From: CAIUMH01 sp963758555 | Lineage (GTDB): Bacteria; Actinomycetota; Acidimicrobiia; Acidimicrobiales; RAAP-2 | Direction of reading: 5' to 3' | DNA length: 64,000 nucleotides | Assembly: GCA_963758555.1 (NCBI GenBank) | Contig: CAVWVW010000003.1 | Coordinates: forward strand, 1,984,001-2,048,000 | Shown here: one piece after another, positions 44,841-53,549 of the stretch | Numbering within the stretch: position 1 is the first letter of the stretch | Layout of the letters: each line of letters begins with the position of its first letter | Made by a program: the position numbers and the translations under genes | The notes under the pieces: generated by a model | Database searches by the model: none | What the model saw: the letters and a program-made list of their open reading frames with translations, nothing else | What the model was told of the DNA's origin: nothing

Positions 44841-47738
44841 TCAGCGTCGATCTCTCCTCACGAAGCCCTCGTCGGGAGTCGGAAGGCCTCTCGTCATCTC
44901 TTCGAGGGGAAGGCGACGGCTTCGAAAGCTCGGCGGTGGCACTTCGCTCAAGCGAAGGACCAAGAGGAGCGACTCGTCTGCCTCAGCACCGATGAGCTCG
45001 TGGAAGCGTCCCTGGAGATCTTGGAGGTGGGCAGCGTGGCGTGACCCGACCAGCTGGTCGTACGAGCTCGGCTCCTTGGCGTAGAGGAAGAGCGGTGACA
45101 ACGGTGAGACACCGAGGCCCTCCTTCTCGGCGGTGAGCCACACCCGCTCAACGGCCATGCCCCCTTCCACGAAGTTTCGAGCAGTCGAGCCTCGAAGGCC
45201 CACGACAGCGACCGCGCTGCTCGCTTGCACGGACGAGTAGGCGTTCATGCCAAGGGCTTGACCCGCTCCCCAGTCGGCGAGGTAGCTCATCACGTCACCT
45301 CGTTGGACGATGCCCAACACCCCCATCTCCGTGGGTGACAGCTCGAGGGTTCGAACGTCGATCCCCGTGTCGAGCGAATCTCGTCCAGGCCAGCTGAGCT
45401 CAGAGAGCATCTCGGCGTGCAGCGTCGGGCTGAGGAACCGAAGTCGCTCGGACTCCGCGAGGATCCGAGCGCATGCCTCGAGTGAGGGGCGGTCAGAGAG
45501 CACGTGGAGCAGAGCTCCCTCTTTCTCTGCCGCCACCCGCAAGGTCTCTTCGCGGTCGGTCCCGAGGACAGACGGTTCGCCGCGCTTGCGATTCGTGGTT
45601 CGTTCGATGACCCGCGGGTACCACGAGCTGAGCTCGGGGTCGGTGCGGCCTCCAACCTTCAGCGCGGCGACAGGCTGGAACGTCTCCTCGCCCTGGGGGA
45701 ACAGGGAGTAGTCGCCGAGGATGCCACGAGCCGCAGCGGCCACGCGAGCGTTGAAGAGGGCTGCGCCGATGGCGACGTAGCTCCCTCGAAAGCTGACATC
45801 CATCGTCATCGACTTGGACGGATCGAGGAAGATCCTGAACTCGCCAGCGTCGAACTCGAAGTGCCATGGCTGGCAGTTCCCTCCCGAGGGAGCCAAGCTC
45901 GCCGCATGGGCGATGGCTCTCGTCGGATCGGAGGGCATCGTGCGGTACTCGGTCCCGTCCGGTGCTCCGCTCGCCAGCTCTTGGGCCGGAGTCGGATCCC
46001 GAAGAGCGTCGAGCGACGAGTCGACGTCGACCCGCACCCGCCCTGAGGCAAGCTCTTCGCCCCGACCGAGTCGGCGAATCGCAGCGGCCATCGTCGCGGC
46101 CCCCAGGGTCACGTCGCCACCGAGCTGCGGCCACGTCGACAAGGTCACGCCGATCTCAGCCATCGACGCCGCTCCCCGAGCCGACGCCTCGGAGGCGTCG
46201 ACGATGCGAAGGACCAGCCCCACGTGCTCCCCTGGGGGCATCTGGGCGACCTGCTGGGCGGTCGTTGCACCAAGGAGACCGTGGAAGAGCGGGCGAGACG
46301 GCTCAAGGTCGAACCGCTCGACGTCGATCAGTCCCCGGTCGCTCGTCTCCATCAGCACCGGGATGCCCCGGTGGCGCGCCACCTCTCGCAGCAGCACCTT
46401 GATGGGAAGCGAATCGCACTCGTCGATCAGCACGTCGAGCCCGTCGACGAACTGTTCGACGTTCTCCGGTGTGATCCCGTCTGGAAAGACCTTCACGTTC
46501 AGATAGGGGTCGATCTCAGCGATTCGGCGAGCGGCGACCACCGCCTTGTTCTCACCGACGTCGACGAGGCTTGCCGGGATCCGGTTGAGGTTGGACACCT
46601 CGATCGCATCAAAGTCAGCCAAGCGCAGCTCGCCGCAGATGCCCTCCATCGCCAGCACGTGCGCGATGGAGTGTCCGACGCTCAACCCCACGACGCCGAT
46701 CGCCCGCGTGCGAAGCTGCTCCTGCTCGCCCTCCGTGATGCGATTTCGATTCCGATCGAGACGAAGTCGATCAAAGCCCTTGGGGCCGAGGATCGTGACC
46801 AGGGTCTTCTTCCACGGATAGAAGACCTGGCGGGGGTGCTCCTCGACCATCTCCTGGGGACAGGGCGGGAGCAGTGCTTGAAGCTCCGCTCTCTGATTCG
46901 CGACGTCGTCGATGAGCTGGAGGGCCGGATCTCTCTTGGTCTGCTCGATGACCTGGCGATCCACTCGATCCCTCGTGTCCAGCACGATGGGTCGCCAACC
47001 ACCGATCTTCCTTCGGGCCAGATCGGCCGAAGCAGGAGCAGGGACGACGGTGTCTCCGAACAGCTGGTCTGCCTCGACCCGGAGGTATTCGCGCTGCTTC
47101 TCGTCGGCCTGCTCCATGATCTGAGATCGACGCCAACCGGCCATGATGGTGCGAAAGCGCTCCGACGGGTACGGGACGCTCTCCGTCCCGATCTGACGCG
47201 CTCCTGACTGCTCAGCCTTCCCTTGGAGGCGCATCGCCACGGTGCCGATCGCCAGCTCTGCTCGCAGCCAGGTCAGCGCATGTGAGGGGCAGCGTCCGAG
47301 GGCGTTCCCCATGGCGTGGATCCCACCAGAGGCCATGCCTCCCCATGCCCCCTTGAGCTCGATGACCCCAAAGGGGAGGCTCCGCTCGATGATCGAAGCC
47401 AGCTCGTCGATCTCGGAGGACCCGGCCATCTCCGCCAGGGCCTGGACCTGAGAGGTGACGGACAGGGGGCCGTGGACGCGCACACCGGCGACCACCTTCT
47501 CGCGGGCGTCGAAACCGACGAAGAACATCGAGACGCCCTGGCCCTGCTGGATCTCCTCGCGCCCGAGCACCGGCGCGTAGCCGTGCTTCTTGTACCGTGC
47601 TTCGCCCCCGTCGAGGTACTCCTTCCACAGGTCGGGGCGCTCTTGGGGGTGGTGGATCTCGAAGCGGACCTCGGTCTTCGGATCGAAGTAGCTGGCGCCA
47701 AAGGCAAAAGGGGAGCTCCCCGCAGGGGTGGTGGCCAT
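44841..47738 (-). CDS. Rv1355c-like protein: acyltransferase-like domain, ThiF/E1-like domain and nitroreductase domain in one chain
   Basis: 965 residues with three parts. 1-~230: GNAT/N-acyl-amino-acid-synthase-like region (EARYKKHGYAPVL, KVVAGVRVHGPL, IELKGAWGG, HALTWLRAELAIGTVAMRL). ~312-560: ThiF/MoeB/E1 Rossmann domain with IGVVGLSVGHS, ADFDAIEVSNLNRIP (ATP-binding Asp/Asn/Arg) and LDVLIDECDSLPIK; the CxxC zinc pairs and an obvious catalytic Cys of canonical E1s are missing. ~600-960: nitroreductase-type flavin domain starting APSGGNCQPWHFEFD. E1-nitroreductase fusion is the mark of the Rv1355c (MoeY) family; the N-terminal domain adds ~230 residues. Reaction unknown; adenylation followed by flavin redox chemistry is inferred. 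Starts 4 bases after the upstream gene. Confidence 0.82.
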   Translation of the reverse strand: MATTPAGSSPFAFGASYFDPKTEVRFEIHHPQERPDLWKEYLDGGEARYKKHGYAPVLGREEIQQGQGVSMFFVGFDAREKVVAGVRVHGPLSVTSQVQALAEMAGSSEIDELASIIERSLPFGVIELKGAWGGMASGGIHAMGNALGRCPSHALTWLRAELAIGTVAMRLQGKAEQSGARQIGTESVPYPSERFRTIMAGWRRSQIMEQADEKQREYLRVEADQLFGDTVVPAPASADLARRKIGGWRPIVLDTRDRVDRQVIEQTKRDPALQLIDDVANQRAELQALLPPCPQEMVEEHPRQVFYPWKKTLVTILGPKGFDRLRLDRNRNRITEGEQEQLRTRAIGVVGLSVGHSIAHVLAMEGICGELRLADFDAIEVSNLNRIPASLVDVGENKAVVAARRIAEIDPYLNVKVFPDGITPENVEQFVDGLDVLIDECDSLPIKVLLREVARHRGIPVLMETSDRGLIDVERFDLEPSRPLFHGLLGATTAQQVAQMPPGEHVGLVLRIVDASEASARGAASMAEIGVTLSTWPQLGGDVTLGAATMAAAIRRLGRGEELASGRVRVDVDSSLDALRDPTPAQELASGAPDGTEYRTMPSDPTRAIAHAASLAPSGGNCQPWHFEFDAGEFRIFLDPSKSMTMDVSFRGSYVAIGAALFNARVAAAARGILGDYSLFPQGEETFQPVAALKVGGRTDPELSSWYPRVIERTTNRKRGEPSVLGTDREETLRVAAEKEGALLHVLSDRPSLEACARILAESERLRFLSPTLHAEMLSELSWPGRDSLDTGIDVRTLELSPTEMGVLGIVQRGDVMSYLADWGAGQALGMNAYSSVQASSAVAVVGLRGSTARNFVEGGMAVERVWLTAEKEGLGVSPLSPLFLYAKEPSSYDQLVGSRHAAHLQDLQGRFHELIGAEADESLLLVLRLSEVPPPSFRSRRLPLEEMTRGLPTPDEGFVRRDRR

Positions 47739-47742
47739 CAGC

Positions 47743-48384
47743 TCACCGAAGAGTCGAGGGACCTGATGTGACCTCAGATCGACCCTGCGACAGATGGCGA
47801 TTGAGCGCGCTCAAGGTTGCCCGAGACGCTGCCTCGCAATCGTCTCGAGCTCGAGCAACCCCGATCCGCTCGCTCCCCCCATCGTCTGGACGCAGCGAGA
47901 CGACCACAGGTGCGTCCATCGCCAGTCCGAGATGATCCACCGCGGAGAGCGCAAAGGGGGCAGGAAGACCGAGGCTCGCCAACGCGTCGAGCGTGGCCAG
48001 GACGCCAGAGATCAACGGCGTGCCGGTGGCCATCCCCTTCGCCTGCAGGTTGCCGATGCTGAGCACCACGTCGGCGACGCCGTGCTGCTTGCTGAACGAC
48101 ACACGAGACAAGACCACCCGCTCGGACTCTGAGCTCCGCAGATGCGAGGCGCTCAGCCCGTCGATCGTCGAGAGCTCGACCAACGTGACCGATGATCCGG
48201 GTGCCTGCTGGCCCACGAGCTCCTCGACAGAGGCGGTGAGCTGCTCGTCGATGGCCGTGACCAGCACGCTCAGATCATTGGATCGACCCGGCTCTGTTGA
48301 CGAGACGCCCACGACGCCGCGCAGGAGACGCAGAGCCATCTCCAGATCTGCAGTGAGCCCTGTCGCTCCCGCGTACCCACTCAT
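47743..48384 (-). CDS. small unknown protein of the c-di-GMP/E1 operon
   Basis: About 213 residues. An AGGAG site 6 bases before the ATG at 48384 (MSGYAGATGLTADLEMALRL) decides the start over an ATG at 48402 that overlaps the previous stop. Two alpha/beta halves are suggested: SVTLVELSTIDGLSASHLRS, DVVLSIGNLQAKGMATGTPL, then GVARARDDCEAASRATLSAL. The last motif resembles the C-terminal regulatory fold of LeuA-type proteins, only weakly. No catalytic motif, signal peptide or helix. Sandwiched between the degenerate GGDEF gene and the E1-like gene in tight spacing, so it probably serves the same process. In the comparable mycobacterial locus the position is held by Rv1356c; homology was not tested. 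Confidence 0.6.
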   Translation of the reverse strand: MSGYAGATGLTADLEMALRLLRGVVGVSSTEPGRSNDLSVLVTAIDEQLTASVEELVGQQAPGSSVTLVELSTIDGLSASHLRSSESERVVLSRVSFSKQHGVADVVLSIGNLQAKGMATGTPLISGVLATLDALASLGLPAPFALSAVDHLGLAMDAPVVVSLRPDDGGSERIGVARARDDCEAASRATLSALNRHLSQGRSEVTSGPSTLR

Positions 48385-48398
48385 GGATTGCTCCTCTT

Positions 48399-49151
48399 TC
48401 ATGTCAGTCGCTCGCCGGCGAGGCGGAGCAGCTCTTCTGGATCGACGGAGTCATCGGGGGTGCACGCAGCACCGATGAGGATCGGGAAGTCACCGAACTC
48501 GCTTCCGAGCGCCCGTCGAAGTCTCCCGAGGAAGGCTCGAGCCTCATCGGTCCGTGCGTTCGACAGCAGCGCCACGAAGCGAGAGCTGCCCGAGCGTCCC
48601 GCGGCGTCGCCCACACGCAACACCTCGGCGAGTGCCTCGCTGACCCGCTGATCAAACCTGCCGCCAACTTCGAGATCCCGGTTCGGCGACGACGTCCGCA
48701 CCACCTCGATCATCACGACCGTCGACACCCAGCCATAGCGGCTCCCGTTCGCCGTCGCCACCGCCAGCGCCTCGTCGAAGCGTGGGCTGTTGTTCCCCGG
48801 GCCGTCCTCGTTCGAGGGCCGGTGGTTCGCCTGGAGCGAGATCGCCGCAGGGGCGAGCGCCAAGACCACCTCGCGGAGGGAGGGCTCGAGTGAATCGGGC
48901 GTGGTGTAGAGACCGGGTCCCTTGGCCAGCAGCTCTGAGGATCGACCAGCGCCCAGCGGACGGTGGCCTGCTCGAAAGATCTGAGGGCCAGTCAGCTCAC
49001 TCTCGACGACGAGCTCGGCGTCCTGGAGCTCGAAGTGCTCAACGAGGTAGTCCAGGACGCCGTAGATGGTGGACAGCCCGGCTCCGGGCTGCCCGAGTCG
49101 ACGCAGAAGCTCAAGAACCACCGATGCTTCGTCTTCGCTGGCCTCGACCAT
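48399..49151 (-). CDS. GAF-like plus degenerate GGDEF-domain protein
   Basis: About 250 residues. N-terminal ~110 residues (VLDYLVEHFELQDAELVVES; REVVLALAPAAISLQANHRP) suggest a GAF-like module. The C-terminal ~140 residues follow the GGDEF fold: FDEALAVATANGSRYGWVST, VSEALAEVLRVGD, then GRSGSSRFVALLSN where RxGGDEF should be. Active-site residues are lost, so a receptor or partner role is expected rather than cyclase activity. It resembles in layout the protein at 13839-15290. ATG at 49151 preferred over ATG 49181. Its stop overlaps an ATG (48402) of the next gene region. First gene of a three-gene operon with the unknown protein and the E1-like protein. Confidence 0.7.
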   Translation of the reverse strand: MVEASEDEASVVLELLRRLGQPGAGLSTIYGVLDYLVEHFELQDAELVVESELTGPQIFRAGHRPLGAGRSSELLAKGPGLYTTPDSLEPSLREVVLALAPAAISLQANHRPSNEDGPGNNSPRFDEALAVATANGSRYGWVSTVVMIEVVRTSSPNRDLEVGGRFDQRVSEALAEVLRVGDAAGRSGSSRFVALLSNARTDEARAFLGRLRRALGSEFGDFPILIGAACTPDDSVDPEELLRLAGERLT

Positions 49152-49256
49152 CGACCTTCCTCGTCCCCATCGTGCCCCCATGACTTTGGTTGGGATGCTA
49201 GCAACGCTTCACCGAACCTCTGCGGACCCCGTTGCTCGCTTGGGGATGCTCGGTCG

Positions 49257-52200
49257 CTAGAGATCACCCAAGTTCTGACGCATCTTCTCTAAGGATGCCG
49301 ACGGTGACACGCCGAGCTCAGAGAGCATCCGCTCCGCACGCACGAGCATGGCCACCGCCGTGCGGGGACTGCCTGAGTTGGCGTGGAACGTCGCTGCTCT
49401 GAGGTAGTGCTCCTCGTTGTAGGGATCGTCATCGATCATCTGCTCGGTGAGGCTGAGGGCTTCCGCGGTTCGATCGTTCAGCTCAGCGTCATCGATGAGG
49501 ACTTCCAACAGCCGGATGTGAAGCCGCTGGAGCGACTCACGAGGGATCTCCGCCCAATCGGCGTAGCGATCACCAGGGAGAAGATCGCCTGCGTAGACAC
49601 GGAGGGCATCTCGAGCCAGCACCAGGACCTGGTCCACCGACGTGTTGGGATCGAGCGCCTGCTCCGCCTTCCTCCGGAAGATCCCGACGTCGGTGACGGT
49701 CTCGGGGGCGAGGCAGATGAGGTTGTCCTGCCTGGTGATCAGCTCCCCGCAGGTCGATCTGAGCCGCCAGAGCACGTTCCTCAGTCGACGGCTACCCACG
49801 CCAGGCTCGGCCTCTGGCCAGAGATGCTCGACCAGCTCATCGACGGGAATGGACTCGCGGAGCGCCACGATCTTCAACGTCTGGGCAGAGAGGCTCAGCG
49901 GCAGCGTCACCTTCTTCCCCTCCGACTGGATGGAGAACGCGCCAAGCATCCTGATCTCCCAGACGAACTCGCTTGATGCTTCCTCGCTCGGACCAGGGGC
50001 CCGGTGATCGTCGGGATGAGCTGGTACGAAGGAGAGCCGGTCACCGCTCGGCTTCGAGAGCAACCTGATCTCACGATCACAGAGGGAGACCCATCCTGCT
50101 GCCTCGATAGCGCCGAACTGCGTCCTTGCATCGTCGAAGAGACGACGCGCCTGCTCATGGCGAGCACCTCGAGCGAGCAGCCCGCCGAGGCAGAGCCACA
50201 CCTTTGCCTGGAGGAAAGGGGCTCCTTGCATCTCTGCTGCGGCGCTGTGCAGCGTCGCCGTGGCAGCAAGGAGCTCGTCGGGCCGGTCAAAGTCTGACGA
50301 CGAATCGAACTCGACCGCCGCGTTCTGGAACTCCTCGAGGAGCGATTCGGACAGGATCCCCGCTCCTGCGTCGAACGAGGCACCCGAGAGGATGATCGCC
50401 GTCGCAGCGTCCAAGGTTCCCAAGCCAGCCACGCTCGAGACCGCGTCCGGTCCATCAGCGCTCTTGGTGGCTGCTGCCTCTTCACCGAGCGCCCTGAGCC
50501 AGTTCAACGAGGCGATGGGGCGATCGCCTTGGAGCTCGAGGAGGGCGAGTCCTACGAAAGCCCGACCCTTGGCTGTGGAGCCCGTGGCCGGCGACATGGC
50601 GAAGAGCTGCGCCGCGGCCTCAAAGCAGGACGCATACGACCCTGACGCGACGTTGGCATCGACGAGGACCGCCAGGGCGTGAGCCACGAGGCACGACTCG
50701 TCGATCTCGCTCGCCAAGCTGAGCGCGATCTCGACCTTCTCCGCTGCTTCTTGGAAGCTGCCCCACCTGAGGCATGCGATGGCCTCCAAGAGGGGGACGG
50801 CAGCGACGAGCGACTTGTCCCCGGTCCGCCTCGCGGAAGCGTCGATCCATTCGTACCAGCGATTCAGCTCGGCCATCTCGCCCGCTTGGAGCAGCCCGAT
50901 CCCGACGGCAAAGGCGCATTGACCGGACGGAATCGCCTCGCCCTCCCCGCTCGCCCCCGGCGAGCGCCACAGCGGAGCGGTCGTGTCGGCTCTCGAGCCT
51001 CGGAGGTAGTCGACCGCGTCGGCGATGACGTGCACGAGCTCTGAAGGTCCGCTCTCGGAGTGTCGTGCCGACGAGCGAAGCAGGTCGAGGAGCTCTCCCA
51101 CCTCCAAGCCGGAGAAGTACGCCCGACAGACGGCGTCGCTGAGCATCATCCCTGCTCGCTTGGGATCGCGCGTCTCTGAGAGTCGCGCTGCCTTCCTCAT
51201 CTCGGCGACGACCGCTTCGGCGGGTGCACCCAGCCCGGCGCGAGCTCGCGCCCGTTGGTAGAGGGCCTCCGCCATCATCTCGTTGTCGGGCTCTTGCTCC
51301 ACTGCCCTCGTGATGAGGCTCTCCGCACGGTCATAGATGCCCTGACCCGTCCAGATCTCTGCGGCCAGCAAGAAGTGCCTGATGAAGACCTCGTCACGAC
51401 CAGCCAGCTCGGCCGCGCGCTCATGGTGCTGAGCAGCGGCCTCGGCGTCCCCTCGATCCAGCGAGCTCCGGGCGGCTTGACCGTAGAGTCGAGCGGCCCG
51501 AGCGTCGGGGGCGAGCGCATAGCGAGCGGCGTGGATTGCCGATCGCTCGATCTGATCCAGGTCCAAGAACGTCTGGGCCAGCGCTTCATGGAGGTCTTGG
51601 CGAACCGAGGATTCCAAGCGGACGTAGGCGGCGATCCCCAACAGCGGGTGGATCAGATCGATCCGCTTGCCGTGAACACGGATCAGTCCCTGCTCGGAGA
51701 GCCCAGAGACGACCTCCTTGGAGATCCTCAGGCTCCCGAGTGCTCGCAGCACGACGTCGAGCGAGCTTCGCGCGGCGCACGCCGTGGCGATCACCACGGA
51801 GGCCTCAAGTCCCAGATCGTCGAGTGGCGCGCCAAAGGCTCGCACTGAGGGGTCCGACAGGTCGAACGGGTCAGGCAGCGATCGAAACCCGGCCTTCTCG
51901 TCGTCACTCAGAGATCCGTAGGCATCGAGCAGCGCCGCAGGGTTCCCGCGGGTGGCGCCATGGATCTTGCGGTACACGGCCTGATGGCTCTCGCTCAACG
52001 CACCAACCCCGAGCAGGTCTGCTCCCTGTTCCAGCGTCAGGCCTTGCAGGCGATGCTCGGCATGAGAGACCTTCGGCATCATGAGCGGCCGACTCCCGGG
52101 GATCTCGGTGAACGACAAGATGAGAGCGATCGGCTCGTTGGCCAAGGTCATCGAGATCGCGTCGGTCAAGGATTGGGTGACGACTAACGGAAGCTCTTGG

Positions 52201-52679
52201 CAGTGGTCGATGCTGAGCAGGAGAGGGGCTGACGCAGCGACGGCGAGCTTCTCGACGGCTTCGGTGGCACGGATCAAGATGGTCTTGGCATCGGCAGCGC
52301 CGTCATGAGAGCCGTCGCTCTTGGCAAGCCCCAAGAGCCCGGCGATCGGCTCAGGCCAGTCCCATCGGCCGGGATCGTCCCTGCTCGGTCGCCCGCTGAG
52401 CTGGATGACACTGAACTCGGCTGCAGAGCTCGCTGCGAACTCGATCAGCGACCGCTTTCCCACCCCGGGCTCGCCTCGGAGGATCACGATGCCAGCCCGG
52501 CCTCGACGCGCTTCGGACAAGAGCTGCTCGAGATGGGACGCTTCTCTCCCGCGAGCGATGAGCCCAGACGCGCCCAGAGGGGCGGCTTTGGGGCCATCGC
52601 CCCGTGTCGTCGCCCTGAGAACGCCGGAGGGCGGAGCCTTGCCCCTCGACGACGCCCGCCGGGTCGTCATCGCCATGGC
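49257..52679 (-). CDS. large AAA/TPR transcriptional regulator with C-terminal BTAD (SARP-type) DNA-binding module
   Basis: 1,140 residues from ATG 52679 (open frame extends to 52784). Residues ~38-260 form a STAND/AAA ATPase: IARGREASHLEQLLSEARRG, Walker A RGEPGVGKRSL, Walker B-like LLLSIDHCQE. Helical winged-helix and TPR-like repeats follow (~330-900; LYGQAARSSLDRGDAEAAAQ, HHERAAELAGRDEVF). From ~905 comes an OmpR-type winged helix (IRMLGAFSIQSEGKKVTLPL, LVEHLWPEAEPGVGSRRLRN, LWRLRSTCGELI) and a BTAD to the end (ALRVYAGDLLPGDRYADWAE). SARP proteins normally carry this module at the N-terminus, so the order is inverted. Likely an ATP-switched activator of neighbouring genes; 105 bases upstream of the degenerate GGDEF gene. 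Confidence 0.88.
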   Translation of the reverse strand, partial: AMAMTTRRASSRGKAPPSGVLRATTRGDGPKAAPLGASGLIARGREASHLEQLLSEARRGRAGIVILRGEPGVGKRSLIEFAASSAAEFSVIQLSGRPSRDDPGRWDWPEPIAGLLGLAKSDGSHDGAADAKTILIRATEAVEKLAVAASAPLLLSIDHCQELPLVVTQSLTDAISMTLANEPIALILSFTEIPGSRPLMMPKVSHAEHRLQGLTLEQGADLLGVGALSESHQAVYRKIHGATRGNPAALLDAYGSLSDDEKAGFRSLPDPFDLSDPSVRAFGAPLDDLGLEASVVIATACAARSSLDVVLRALGSLRISKEVVSGLSEQGLIRVHGKRIDLIHPLLGIAAYVRLESSVRQDLHEALAQTFLDLDQIERSAIHAARYALAPDARAARLYGQAARSSLDRGDAEAAAQHHERAAELAGRDEVFIRHFLLAAEIWTGQGIYDRAESLITRAVEQEPDNEMMAEALYQRARARAGLGAPAEAVVAEMRKAARLSETRDPKRAGMMLSDAVCRAYFSGLEVGELLDLLRSSARHSESGPSELVHVIADAVDYLRGSRADTTAPLWRSPGASGEGEAIPSGQCAFAVGIGLLQAGEMAELNRWYEWIDASARRTGDKSLVAAVPLLEAIACLRWGSFQEAAEKVEIALSLASEIDESCLVAHALAVLVDANVASGSYASCFEAAAQLFAMSPATGSTAKGRAFVGLALLELQGDRPIASLNWLRALGEEAAATKSADGPDAVSSVAGLGTLDAATAIILSGASFDAGAGILSESLLEEFQNAAVEFDSSSDFDRPDELLAATATLHSAAAEMQGAPFLQAKVWLCLGGLLARGARHEQARRLFDDARTQFGAIEAAGWVSLCDREIRLLSKPSGDRLSFVPAHPDDHRAPGPSEEASSEFVWEIRMLGAFSIQSEGKKVTLPLSLSAQTLKIVALRESIPVDELVEHLWPEAEPGVGSRRLRNVLWRLRSTCGELITRQDNLICLAPETVTDVGIFRRKAEQALDPNTSVDQVLVLARDALRVYAGDLLPGDRYADWAEIPRESLQRLHIRLLEVLIDDAELNDRTAEALSLTEQMIDDDPYNEEHYLRAATFHANSGSPRTAVAMLVRAERMLSELGVSPSASLEKMRQNLGDL

Positions 52680-53082
52680 GCAGCGTTCCGAGCAGGGGCG
52701 ACGGGACTCACGGCACCTGCATACCCTGATGGTCGCGTTCTGACACCAGACGACCAAGTTCTCATGTTCCGCTCCATCTGGCACGTTCCCGTCATCGGCG
52801 TCGGAAGGAATCGGTTCGGAATTACATTCGTGGCATCTAACCCTAGACGGGCGAAGGCGGCGGAGCCAAGAAAACTTTCATCGTCGAAGGGCTGTCGACA
52901 CGCTGAACGAGGTGCTTCGGCCTGCTCTTCAGACCAGGGCGTCCGGTACCATGACCGGAGACGGGCGGTGCGAGGCGATCATCAACCCCCAGTTGCGAAG
53001 CGACGCACCGCATCCCGCTTGAGAGGCATCGAGGCCTCGAGCGCCGTTGCCCTGTCCAAACCGAGCTCGTGGAGCGTGCACC
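52680..53082. other. divergent intergenic region upstream of the large regulator and the VOC gene
   Basis: About 400 bases between two outward-facing genes. Promoters for both must be here. GGAG at 53071-53074 serves the VOC gene. No tRNA, repeat or convincing ORF is seen; a 35-codon extension of the regulator frame covers the first part. Confidence 0.4.
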
Positions 53083-53529
53083 GTGCAGAAGATCCGACCG
53101 TTCCTGTGGTTTGACGGCCAGGCGGGAGCTGCGGCTGAGCACTACCGCCGCATCTTCGCCGACTCGACCTCTGTCGAGGTCGGAACAGAGGTCGAGAGCG
53201 GGACCCTCTCGATCGGTGGCCTCGAGATCGTCCTCTTTGACGGCGGTCCTGCACCCTTTGGCTTCAACGAGTCGATCTCGCTCTTCGTCTCCTGCGCTGA
53301 CCAAGCCGAGGTCGATCGGCTGTGGGACGCCCTCTGCGAGGGAGGAGAGCCTGGTCGGTGCGGCTGGCTCAAAGACCGCTTCGGCGTCTCGTGGCAGATC
53401 GTGCCTGAAGCCCTTGGTGGGTTCCTCGGCGATCCCGACCCTGCCAAGGCGAAGGCAGCCCTCGACGCCATGCTCGCCATGGACAAGCTCGACATCGCTC
53501 AGCTCCAGGCGGCGCACGACAGCGCCTGA
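53083..53529 (+). CDS. VOC-superfamily PhnB-like protein
   Basis: 148 residues, one PhnB/3-demethylubiquinone methyltransferase-like VOC unit: KIRPFLWFDGQAGAAAEHYR at the start, SGTLSIGGLEIVLFDGG, FNESISLFVSCADQAEVDRL, and GWLKDRFGVSWQIVPEALGG at the end, all typical. GTG at 53083 after GGAG (8 bases) is chosen over upstream ATG 53047, which has no site and no family match. These small proteins have varied or unknown substrates. Convergent with the aldo/keto reductase gene, with a small hairpin between them. Confidence 0.88.
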   Translation: MQKIRPFLWFDGQAGAAAEHYRRIFADSTSVEVGTEVESGTLSIGGLEIVLFDGGPAPFGFNESISLFVSCADQAEVDRLWDALCEGGEPGRCGWLKDRFGVSWQIVPEALGGFLGDPDPAKAKAALDAMLAMDKLDIAQLQAAHDSA

Positions 53530-53534
53530 GAGCA

Positions 53535-53549
53535 CGGGCGCAGCGCCCT
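53535..53549. terminator. short hairpin between convergent VOC and aldo/keto reductase genes
   Basis: GGGCG and CGCCC separated by CAG form a compact stem in the 19-base gap between the two stop codons. No U-tract. Possible bidirectional terminator by position. Confidence 0.35.
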
